Assembly: GCA_937902925.1 (NCBI GenBank)
Contig: CALFNN010000040.1
Coordinates: 1 to 64,000 of the forward strand
Reading direction: 5' to 3'
Length of the DNA stretch: 64,000 nucleotides
Source of the DNA: an uncultured Opitutaceae bacterium
GTDB taxonomy: Bacteria > Verrucomicrobiota > Verrucomicrobiia > Opitutales > Opitutaceae
Below, one piece after another: positions 17,111 to 27,837 of the stretch (the stretch's first letter is position 1; each line of letters begins with the position of its first letter). The notes under the pieces were generated by a model that saw only the letters and a list, made by a program, of their open reading frames with translations, was not told the origin of the DNA and ran no database searches. Position numbers and translations under genes: made by a program.

Positions 17111-18439
17111 ATGAGTGCGGCCGAACCGCCCGAACCAGCCGGTCGCTTTCTCTGGCTGCCACGGGGCACCCGTCCGCCGGTCCCGGTGCCGCGCCGACAG
17201 GAGACCGTCCTGCTCCTCGTAGGCGCCACTTATTATTTCAGCGGCTACGATTTGTATGTCGGCGCGTTGGCCCTGCCCCAGATCCAGCATTCCCTGGGCA
17301 TCGCGGAAAATGCCATCGGTCCGACGCTCTCCTGGTTCCGGCTGGCCGCGCTCCCGGCGCTGTTGATTGCCGTTTCGGCTGACGTGCTGGGACGCCGGCG
17401 CGCGCTCCTTTTCACCGGCTTCTTTGCCGTGATCATGACGGTTGGCTCCGCATTCGCCCAAACCCGCGGGGACTTCATCGGCCTGCAGACGCTCGCGCGG
17501 GTCTTCACCTACAGTGAAGAAATCCTCTGTGTCGTCATCATTGCGGAGGAGATCGACGAACGGGTTCGCGGCTGGGCTAGCGGTATCCTGGCCACCATTG
17601 GCGCGTCCGGCGCTGGTCTGGCCATCGTGCTGTTTGCTGCCGTCAACGTGCTGCCATTCGGGTGGCGGGCGATGTATGCCGTCGGTGGCGCGGCTCTGCT
17701 GAGTCTCGCGCTCAGCCGGCGCTGGCTCCGGGAAACCAGACGATTCGAGCGTCGGCGCAAAGAGATTGAACAAGCCGGTTCCACCCTGCGTGCCATGGCC
17801 AATTTGCTGATCCAGCTCCGGTGCGAATATCCCGGTCGCCTCGCCGCTCTCATGCTCGCGGCGGGCGCATTCGGCTTCGCGGCCGGCCCGTCAACGGCCC
17901 TCATGTCGAAATATCTTCAACAGACCCACGGCTATTCGCCGCCTCAGGTCACGGTGTTCTACGTTGCCATCGGGCTCATTTCCTTGGGCGCGAGTTTTGT
18001 CGCCGGACGATTGTCGGACCGGATTGGACGGCGGACTGTCGCGCTGGGCACGATTGCTCTGAGCGGAGTCGGTTTTGCTGGGTTTTACAGCGGTCGGGTC
18101 GGAGCACTGTTCCCGGCCTCGGCGATGATTGCGCTCGGGGCACTTTCGGGTGACTCGCTTTTGAGTGGCTATGCAGCGGAGATCTTCCCAACCGCGTATC
18201 GTGCCACGGCAAGCGGCGTGCGTTTTGCCGTTGCCGCCCTTGGGACCGGCTTGGGACTTTTTCTGGAGGGCAGGCTTTACGACTCCTTCGGAGCCCACGG
18301 TCCGGCCATCAGTATCTTGTTGGCAGCGCTCCCCCTTGCTCTGATTGCCATCCTCCTCTTGCCCGAGCCGGCGCTTCGGAGGTTGGAGGACATCGCCCCC
18401 ACCCGCTCGAGCGAACCGCTTCCACAGGCGTCGGCGTAA
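17111..18439 (+). CDS. MFS transporter (12-TM, metabolite/sugar-porter-like)
   Basis: A 442-residue inner-membrane transporter. Two MFS loop motifs are visible, ADVLGRRRALLF near residue 92 and GRLSDRIGRRTVA near residue 300, one per half, with about 12 hydrophobic helices. FPTAYRATASGVRFA near residue 360 resembles the AAHS/SP subfamilies, which take up organic acids or sugars. The substrate is unknown. ATG 17111 lies 16 bases after the cyclase stop, so the two are probably co-transcribed and the transporter may be under the same sensory control. Codon choice looks somewhat less G/C-biased here than in neighbouring genes, which may hint at a different history; this is only an impression. Confidence 0.8.
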   Translation: MSAAEPPEPAGRFLWLPRGTRPPVPVPRRQETVLLLVGATYYFSGYDLYVGALALPQIQHSLGIAENAIGPTLSWFRLAALPALLIAVSADVLGRRRALLFTGFFAVIMTVGSAFAQTRGDFIGLQTLARVFTYSEEILCVVIIAEEIDERVRGWASGILATIGASGAGLAIVLFAAVNVLPFGWRAMYAVGGAALLSLALSRRWLRETRRFERRRKEIEQAGSTLRAMANLLIQLRCEYPGRLAALMLAAGAFGFAAGPSTALMSKYLQQTHGYSPPQVTVFYVAIGLISLGASFVAGRLSDRIGRRTVALGTIALSGVGFAGFYSGRVGALFPASAMIALGALSGDSLLSGYAAEIFPTAYRATASGVRFAVAALGTGLGLFLEGRLYDSFGAHGPAISILLAALPLALIAILLLPEPALRRLEDIAPTRSSEPLPQASA

Positions 18440-18801
18440 ATTCGGGCGCCCGTGGCGATGGGCCGCGACAATCGAGCATCGTCAGCCGTTTGAAACGCGG
18501 GATTTCCCGAAGCTCTCCATCGCCCTCGACAACTCGCATTTCGGCGGATTTCTCGCTCACCCGACCGGCTTGGCGGGGTGCTCGAACAGTCCGGTGACAC
18601 CAATCGCCCTGAGCTTTTACGCATTGCAGAAGAACGGACCTCCCGCTCCGTTCGCTTGTTCCGAGTGGGAGAAAAAGTTCCTAAAACGGACCGTCCGTTC
18701 TCCTTTAAGAGCATTCGCATCGGGCGATTGGTATGACTCGTTGTCCAAGCACCCGGGCCTGATCCCAACCGGCGATCTCGTCGATCGGGAGCGAATGTCC
18801 C
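18440..18801. other. Convergent intergenic region without a supported gene
   Basis: 362 bases between two converging genes, visibly less GC-rich than its surroundings. Two short inverted repeats share the heptamer AACGGAC: GAACGGA with TCCGTTC around an 8-base loop near 18632-18653, and AACGGAC with GTCCGTT (18685-18699). An open frame of about 100 codons (18494-18742) encodes a fairly hydrophilic, Arg-rich peptide, but it lacks a good start and family signature. Confidence 0.5.
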
Positions 18802-20853
18802 CTACTTGGGGGTGTTCGAAGCCGACAGCATTTCGAGCGCGCGTCGCGCGCGTTCGTTACCCGGCTCGAGCTGCAACGCGCGCTGGTAGTGCGCGACCGC
18901 TTCCGCTTTGCGCCCCAGCGCCGCCAGTGCGTTGCCAAGAAACTCATGCGCCGGGGCGAAATCGGGCTTGAGCTCGATGGCTCGCTCCAGATGCGCGACT
19001 GCCTCCGGCAGCCTCCGGACATAAAGCAACGCGATGCCGAGATTTTGGTGCGCCTTGGCCGATGGGTCCAGTCGCAGCGCCGTTTCATAGTGGGCCAGCG
19101 CCTCGGCGGCCCGCCCCTGAAGCAACAGCGCCGACCCCAGGCTCGTGTGCGCCTCGGCATAATTCGGATCGATCTTCAGCGCCTGCTCGAACTGCTCGAC
19201 CGCCGCCGGCAGTTGATTGGCCTGCAGGCGCAGCGCTCCGAGATTGAAATGCGCCGCTACCAGGCTCGGATCGATGCGCAAGGCGTCCTCGTAACGTTTC
19301 GCCGCTTCGTCCTCGCGACCCATCGCTCGCAGGACGTTACCGGAATTGACCATGATATCGCCGAAAATGCTGCGGTCGCCGCGGACCGAAGCCGGCCGGT
19401 CCAGGCGGGTCGCTTCGTCGTAGTGCGCCAGCGCCGCGACCAACTCCCCCTGCGCCGCCAGCGCGTCTCCCAAATAACATTGGGCGCGGGCGTTGCCGGG
19501 ACGCTTGGCCACGGTGTCGGCCCAAATTGAGCCGGGCGTGCGGAAATCCTCGTTGCGCGCCGCCGTGAGCGCGGCGAACGCCAGCGCGGTCGCGGCAAAA
19601 ACAAACCAGCAGGCCCGCCTCGCGTGCCAATAGACGCCGACCACGGCCAGCGCGATCACGGCCGCCAGCGGCAGATACATCCGGTGCTCGGCCATTGGCT
19701 GCACCGGAATCGGCACAATGCTCGAACTCGGCGCCAGGATCGCGAAGAACCACGCCGCGAGAAATCCGGCGACCGGCCGGCGCCACAACATCACGACCGC
19801 CACCACGAGCAGCGTCACCACCACCGTCGCATAGGGCAAAGCATCCGCGAGCTGCCCGATCGCATCCGTGCCGTAGTCGAAAACCAGCGGCCGCGGCCAC
19901 AGTGCCAGCCGGAGATAGAGCGTGATCGCCCGCGTCTGCGTGAGGGTATACGTCCACACGGAATCACCCAAACCCAGCCCCGCCGTGCCGCCGCGATTCT
20001 GCGCCCCAAGCACGAGCCAGCCGAGCAGGAGCCAGGTAGCGCCGAGGCCGAGATAAAAAATCTTCCGCCTCGCCCAGGCCGCGCGCCACGACCCGGCGAC
20101 AAACGTGCGATCGTAGAGCAGCACCACCAACGGCGCCGTGGCCATCACCTCCTTCGTCGCCATGCCAAAAAAGCAGAAAACAAAGCTCAGAGCGAACCAC
20201 GCCTTTGGGTAGCGCGGTGCTTCAGCCCGCACTGCGAACACCCGCGGCACGCCCAGCGCGGGCTGAAGCGCCGCGCTACTTTCCGTGCCGCGGATGAAAC
20301 AATAAAGTGTCAGCAGATAAAACAGTCCCATCAGAGACTCGGCGCGCTGAATCACATAGGTGACCGATTCCGTCAGCAACGGATGCACCGCCCACAGCAG
20401 CGCGATCGTCAGCGCCAGCGACGTGGCGGCGGAGCCGAACCGATCGCGCAGCGCCGGCTGTCGCAGCGTGCGCCGCCCAATCCCGAAGAGCACGAGCGCC
20501 GCGAGCGCGTGCACCACGAGATTGAACACGTGGTAGCCGCGCACGTCCTCGCCGCCGAGCGCACGGTTGACCGCCAGCGAAAGATTCACGACCGGACGTC
20601 CGCCCACCGTCTGACCGTTTTCGCGCGGCGGCGACAGCACCGCGCCCAGCGCCGATAGATGCCGGATGCTCGGATTGTCGAGGATCGCCGGGCCGTCGTC
20701 GAAAACGAACGCGCCGGAAAAGCTGTCATGGTAGGCGATCAGGATCGCGCCCACCAGACAGGCGGTCGCCAGCCAGATTGCTCCGCGTGAGGTGACGGAG
20801 CCTGGCCGGTCTCCCGTCCGCGGGGTATCCCGGGGTTTGGCCGGTGGCGGCAT
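18802..20853 (-). CDS. TMTC-like membrane protein with C-terminal TPR repeats
   Basis: A 683-residue protein. The N-terminal 430 or so residues hold about 10-12 membrane helices with GAFVFDDGPAILDNP in the first loop (a GT-C-like acidic loop) and FFGMATKEVMATAPLVVLLYDR. The C-terminal 230 residues hold about six TPR units (ALAHYEEA-type, for example AVEQFEQALKIDPNYAEAH). This arrangement matches bacterial relatives of TMTC O-mannosyltransferases, so a lipid-linked-sugar protein glycosylation role is possible. The acceptor is unknown. ATG 20853 is preferred; GAAGGG directly precedes it. A 71-base palindromic element lies inside the coding sequence and is translated (around LQPALGVPRVFAVRAEAP), presumably in a loop between helices. 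Confidence 0.78.
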   Translation of the reverse strand: MPPPAKPRDTPRTGDRPGSVTSRGAIWLATACLVGAILIAYHDSFSGAFVFDDGPAILDNPSIRHLSALGAVLSPPRENGQTVGGRPVVNLSLAVNRALGGEDVRGYHVFNLVVHALAALVLFGIGRRTLRQPALRDRFGSAATSLALTIALLWAVHPLLTESVTYVIQRAESLMGLFYLLTLYCFIRGTESSAALQPALGVPRVFAVRAEAPRYPKAWFALSFVFCFFGMATKEVMATAPLVVLLYDRTFVAGSWRAAWARRKIFYLGLGATWLLLGWLVLGAQNRGGTAGLGLGDSVWTYTLTQTRAITLYLRLALWPRPLVFDYGTDAIGQLADALPYATVVVTLLVVAVVMLWRRPVAGFLAAWFFAILAPSSSIVPIPVQPMAEHRMYLPLAAVIALAVVGVYWHARRACWFVFAATALAFAALTAARNEDFRTPGSIWADTVAKRPGNARAQCYLGDALAAQGELVAALAHYDEATRLDRPASVRGDRSIFGDIMVNSGNVLRAMGREDEAAKRYEDALRIDPSLVAAHFNLGALRLQANQLPAAVEQFEQALKIDPNYAEAHTSLGSALLLQGRAAEALAHYETALRLDPSAKAHQNLGIALLYVRRLPEAVAHLERAIELKPDFAPAHEFLGNALAALGRKAEAVAHYQRALQLEPGNERARRALEMLSASNTPK
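20209..20279. repeat. REP-like palindrome inserted within a coding sequence
   Basis: Arms of 22 bases (20209-20230 and 20258-20279) pair with one mismatch around a 27-base loop. The outer ends are GTAGCGCGG and CCGCGCTAC and the inner ends TTCAGCCCGC and GCGGGCTGAA. The element lies inside the TMTC-like gene without breaking its frame. Its structure is that of a bacterial interspersed palindrome. No second copy was seen in this window. Confidence 0.75.
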
Positions 20854-21059
20854 CCCTTCAATTTCACGGGTCGCGCACCGGCGGCAAGAACTCTCGCGCG
20901 GGCGGCGATTGATCGTGCTTTTCAGCCCCGTTCGTCCCGCTTCTGATCTCCTCCCGGCCCAGTCGGCGATTGACCCCCGCGCCCGACTTTTCTTCGCTGT
21001 CCATCCGGCCTTTTTCTTACTCTCCACCCTCGACCTCCAACTCCCCGCTTTTCTCCTCC

Positions 21060-22154
<1,095 letters not shown>

Positions 22155-22188
22155 ATCGCGCCGCCGCGGCCTTGGGTCGCGACTTCCC

Positions 22189-22220
22189 AGCCCGGGCTTC
22201 ATCGCCCGGGCTTTTATTTT
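22189..22220 (+). terminator. Rho-independent terminator of the KDG kinase gene
   Basis: AGCCCGGGC (22189-22197) pairs perfectly with GCCCGGGCT (22204-22212) around a 6-base loop and is followed by a T-rich tract. Confidence 0.88.
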
Positions 22221-22329
22221 CACCGCCACCGCCGCTCCGGGCCGGGCGACTCCCGTCACCAATCTGCAATTTCCTGCTGTCACAGTTTCTGCTTTCCGGT
22301 GAACAGGCCACTCCCCAGCCTGCACCGCT

Positions 22330-22908
22330 GTGGGCGCCAGCGAACTCACTCTTTATCTCCAGCAAATCGAGCGTGGTGACCAGGCCGCCGCGTCCGAGCT
22401 GCTCGGCTTGGTCTACGACGAACTGCGCAAGCTCGCCGCGGCGAAACTCGCGCACGAATCCGCCGCTCACACGTTCCAACCGACCGCGCTCGTCCATGAG
22501 GTTTGGCTGCGGCTGGGCGGCGACCAGCAACCGGCGTGGGCCAACCGCGCCCATTTCTTCGCCGCCGCCGCCGAGTCGATGCGCCGCATCCTGATCGAGA
22601 ACGCCCGCCGCAAGCGCGCCGTGCGACACGGCGGCGAGTTCGCCCGCGTCAGCGCCTCCGCCACCGGCTTCGACGTGCCCTCGCCCGCGGGGAATGACGA
22701 TGAACTGCTTCTCGTCAATGAGGCCATCGACGGCCTCGCGGCCCACGATCCGCGAAAAGCGGACCTCGTGAAACAGAAATATTTTGTCGGACTGACGCTG
22801 GAGGAAGCCGCCGACGTGCTCGGCATTTCGCACCGCACGGCCAAGCGCGACTGGGCTTACGCCCGCGCCTGGTTGTTCAACGAGGTCAAGCGCCTCCGCG
22901 GGGAATGA
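22330..22908 (+). CDS. ECF-type RNA polymerase sigma factor (TIGR02999-like)
   Basis: A 192-residue sigma factor starting at GTG 22330. Region 2 includes LGLVYDELRKLAAAKLAHES and TALVHEVWLRLG. Region 4 contains the helix-turn-helix GLTLEEAADVLGISHRTAKRD followed by WAYARAWLFNEVKR, which reads the -35 element. This subgroup is abundant in Planctomycetes, Acidobacteria and Verrucomicrobia and is usually encoded beside a eukaryote-like Ser/Thr kinase and not an anti-sigma factor, exactly as here: the kinase starts 151 bases downstream. Control by phosphorylation is therefore likely, but the stimulus and regulon are unknown. No anti-sigma gene is seen. Confidence 0.9.
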   Translation: MGASELTLYLQQIERGDQAAASELLGLVYDELRKLAAAKLAHESAAHTFQPTALVHEVWLRLGGDQQPAWANRAHFFAAAAESMRRILIENARRKRAVRHGGEFARVSASATGFDVPSPAGNDDELLLVNEAIDGLAAHDPRKADLVKQKYFVGLTLEEAADVLGISHRTAKRDWAYARAWLFNEVKRLRGE

Positions 22909-23059
22909 TGGCGCCGGCCCGCCGACCCGCCCTCCTCCGTGCGTTGCGCGGATTTTTTGCGGCGGCGCGGCCCCTTCGCGAAAATTTCCGCGCATGGGGA
23001 AGGACCATCGCTCCGCCCCACCACTGCATGAACCGCCTCCGTCAGCCCGCGGCCCGCGT

Positions 23060-25771
<2,712 letters not shown>

Positions 25772-25805
25772 TCAGTCAGCAAGCTCAACCCACAAATCCA
25801 GAAAC

Positions 25806-26273
25806 ATGTATACCGCCACCGTTCAAATCGCGATCAACCAGTTCAACGTCAACCCGGGAGCCTACGCGACCATCGACGCCACGCTGTCGCCGCCCGTGAA
25901 CACCTCGCCCAATCCGCCGCCGCCCGGCCCGCCGGTTTTTTCGGGCGACGGCCAGCAAATCACCGTCTGCGTGCCGCAGGGCTATCTCGGCGCGGTGCAG
26001 TTCACGTTTCAGTTGCCTGATCCCAACTACGTGCTCGTCGGCATCGCGGTCGACCCGACGCGGGCGCCGGATGGTCCGAGTGTGGGCCGCCAGCAGTTCC
26101 GGACGATCACGGTCAATCGCGATCCTTCCGGAGGCCAGCTCACGGTCACCGACTCGTGCAACGCCGAGTTCAACTTCATCGAGTTCAACTACGTGATCCT
26201 CGTGCAGCAGGTCGCGAGCGGCGCGATCGGCATCATCGATCCCGGCATCGACAACGATCCAAACGAGAACTGA
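25806..26273 (+). CDS. Beta-rich hypothetical protein downstream of the kinase
   Basis: A 155-residue protein of unknown family, starting MYTATVQIAINQFNVNPGA. It has alternating polar and hydrophobic residues typical of a beta sandwich, a proline-rich loop (PPVNTSPNPPPPGPP, about residues 32-46) and few charged residues. Two cysteines (in ITVCVPQG and TDSCNAEF) could form a disulphide. No signal peptide or membrane helix is visible, so its location is unclear. It lies 34 bases after the kinase and just before an intrinsic terminator, so it is the last gene of the sigma/kinase transcript and may be a kinase substrate or a product of the system. That link is inference. Confidence 0.6.
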   Translation: MYTATVQIAINQFNVNPGAYATIDATLSPPVNTSPNPPPPGPPVFSGDGQQITVCVPQGYLGAVQFTFQLPDPNYVLVGIAVDPTRAPDGPSVGRQQFRTITVNRDPSGGQLTVTDSCNAEFNFIEFNYVILVQQVASGAIGIIDPGIDNDPNEN

Positions 26274-26300
26274 CCTCGCGCCGTTTCGGCCGAGCGCAAC

Positions 26301-26345
26301 AACCCGGCGGGTGCCTGCGATGCAGGCCCGTCGGGTTTTCTATTT
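26301..26345 (+). terminator. Rho-independent terminator closing the sigma/kinase operon
   Basis: AACCCGGCGGG (26301-26311) pairs with CCCGTCGGGTT (26327-26337) with one G-U position. An inner CCTGC/GCAGG extends the stem, and the downstream sequence is T-rich (TTTTCTATTTT). Confidence 0.85.
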
Positions 26346-26488
26346 TACGGGAGGCGAATCCGTCGTTCGCACAAATTATGGCGGAAAAAGGAGCGCGAGC
26401 ATGGCCCTTTCGCCCGGGAAACCGCGCTCTGGGCTGGTCAGGCCAATTCCGGCCGACGACCCAAATCATCCTCCCCGTTGCGATTCCC

Positions 26489-27379
26489 ATGAGCCTCGAA
26501 CCCATCGTGTTTTCCGCCACCGGCGCGATTCAGCAGCATCTCATTTCCGCCACCGGCAGCTACGTCATCGAGGCCGCCGGCGCCCAGGGCGGGGCCGGCG
26601 GCGGACCCGGCGGCAAGGGCGCCCGCGTCCGTGGCACGTTCAAGCTGAAGGAAGGCGACATCCTCCAGATCGTCGTGGGCCGCCAGGGCCAATCCGGCGT
26701 CACGCCTCACCAGGCCGCCGGGGGCGGAGGCGGCGGCAGCTTCGTCTGGAAGGGTGCGCTCAGCGTCCCGCTGCCCGATATTCCCCTGCTCGCCGCGGGC
26801 GGTGGCGGGGGTGGCGGCGGCAGCGACGGCGTCGTCTCGATCGACGGCGACCGGGGCGCGGCACCGGGCGGCCGCAACGGTCACGGCGGCGAGTCCGACG
26901 TGACCAACTTCAGCTACAGCGGCGGCGGCGGCGCGGGCTGGCGCAGCGGCGGGGACGTCGGCTCGTCGCCGACGTTTTGCGGCGGCGGCAGCGTCTGGCG
27001 CGGCGGCGCGGGCGCCAACTATTGCTGCAACATCGGCGGCGCCGGCGGATTCGGCGGCGGCGGCGGCGGCTCCTTCCTCGGTCATGGCAGCGGCGGAGGT
27101 GGCGGTTTCAGCGGTGGTGGTGGCGGCTCGCAGTCCGGGCGCGACGGCGGTGGCGGCGGCTCCTACAACGCCGGCGCCGATCAAGCCAATGCCTCCGGCG
27201 TCCAGACGGGCGACGGCTGCGTCTCGATCGCGGCCGTGCCCGAGCCCCAGGGCCTTTCGCGGCCGGCATCGACGCCGCCGTTTCGCGTCGTCCTCCTGCA
27301 CGACGAAAACCTCGTGGACCCGGCCGGTGGCAAGGCCGGCGGGACCGGCCCCGACACGAATTTTGCCGGCTATTTCTGA
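26489..27379 (+). CDS. Glycine-rich protein with ALK-type glycine-rich domain
   Basis: A 296-residue protein. Residues 10-70 (GSYVIEAAGAQGGAGGGPGG, then LKEGDILQIVVGRQGQ) match the start of the glycine-rich domain found in many bacterial surface proteins and in the receptor ALK. A long poly-Gly region follows (about residues 75-235) with runs such as GGGGGGGG and interspersed aromatic and Cys residues (FCGGGS, NYCCNIGG). The last 60 residues are Pro-rich and non-repetitive. No signal peptide is visible, which is unusual for this domain; export by another route or intracellular packing are both possible. The Gly codons are strongly biased to GGC. ATG 26489 begins the domain cleanly. Function unknown. 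Confidence 0.7.
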   Translation: MSLEPIVFSATGAIQQHLISATGSYVIEAAGAQGGAGGGPGGKGARVRGTFKLKEGDILQIVVGRQGQSGVTPHQAAGGGGGGSFVWKGALSVPLPDIPLLAAGGGGGGGGSDGVVSIDGDRGAAPGGRNGHGGESDVTNFSYSGGGGAGWRSGGDVGSSPTFCGGGSVWRGGAGANYCCNIGGAGGFGGGGGGSFLGHGSGGGGGFSGGGGGSQSGRDGGGGGSYNAGADQANASGVQTGDGCVSIAAVPEPQGLSRPASTPPFRVVLLHDENLVDPAGGKAGGTGPDTNFAGYF

Positions 27380-27488
27380 TTCTCGCGATGCGGGCCCTCC
27401 CGACGGTGGCCGCCTCGTTTGCCGCACCAGCATGATTTTCCCACCATTCGATTCCAGTCCCGTCCACTTCATCGGCGAACTTCACCTC

Positions 27489-27710
27489 ATGCGCCCCATC
27501 TTGATCGCCGTGGTCCTGCTGATCGCCGGTCCCTCGCTTCATTTCTATGCTCCACGCCACCGGTTGAGCGTCGAGGAACGGGTCAGGGAGCGCACCATGT
27601 CGGCGACTGAGGCGCGCTGGCATCGACGATTTCTTCGCTTCTGGGCGCCGGCGCTCACCGTGCTCGGCCTTGCGCAGGCCTGCCTCCTCCTCGTCCAGCT
27701 TCTGCGCTAA
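27489..27710 (+). CDS. Small two-helix membrane protein, unknown
   Basis: A 73-residue protein, MRPILIAVVLLIAGPSLHFY at the N-terminus and FWAPALTVLGLAQACLLLVQ near the C-terminus, giving two membrane helices joined by a basic, charged loop (RLSVEERVRERTMSATEARW). An in-frame ATG at 27432 would add 19 residues. No family recognised. It sits between the glycine-rich protein and the polygalacturonase gene with no clear link to either. The charged loop and helix spacing make a real gene more likely than chance, but no homologue can be named. Confidence 0.5.
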   Translation: MRPILIAVVLLIAGPSLHFYAPRHRLSVEERVRERTMSATEARWHRRFLRFWAPALTVLGLAQACLLLVQLLR

Positions 27711-27837
27711 ACGACCGTGAGGATCCCACCGGGTTGAAGGACTGGATGCGGATTTTCGGCGGACGGCGGGTCGTTCGTCTTGCCGAAACCGGCTCCCGGG
27801 CGTAGTTTTGCCGGCACTCTGTCGGAATTCATCCCCT

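Noticed and set aside
26700-27180. Apparent GGC-rich tandem repeat
   Set aside because: It is the coding sequence for polyglycine in the glycine-rich protein, not an array with a fixed unit. No spacers or CRISPR-type repeats.
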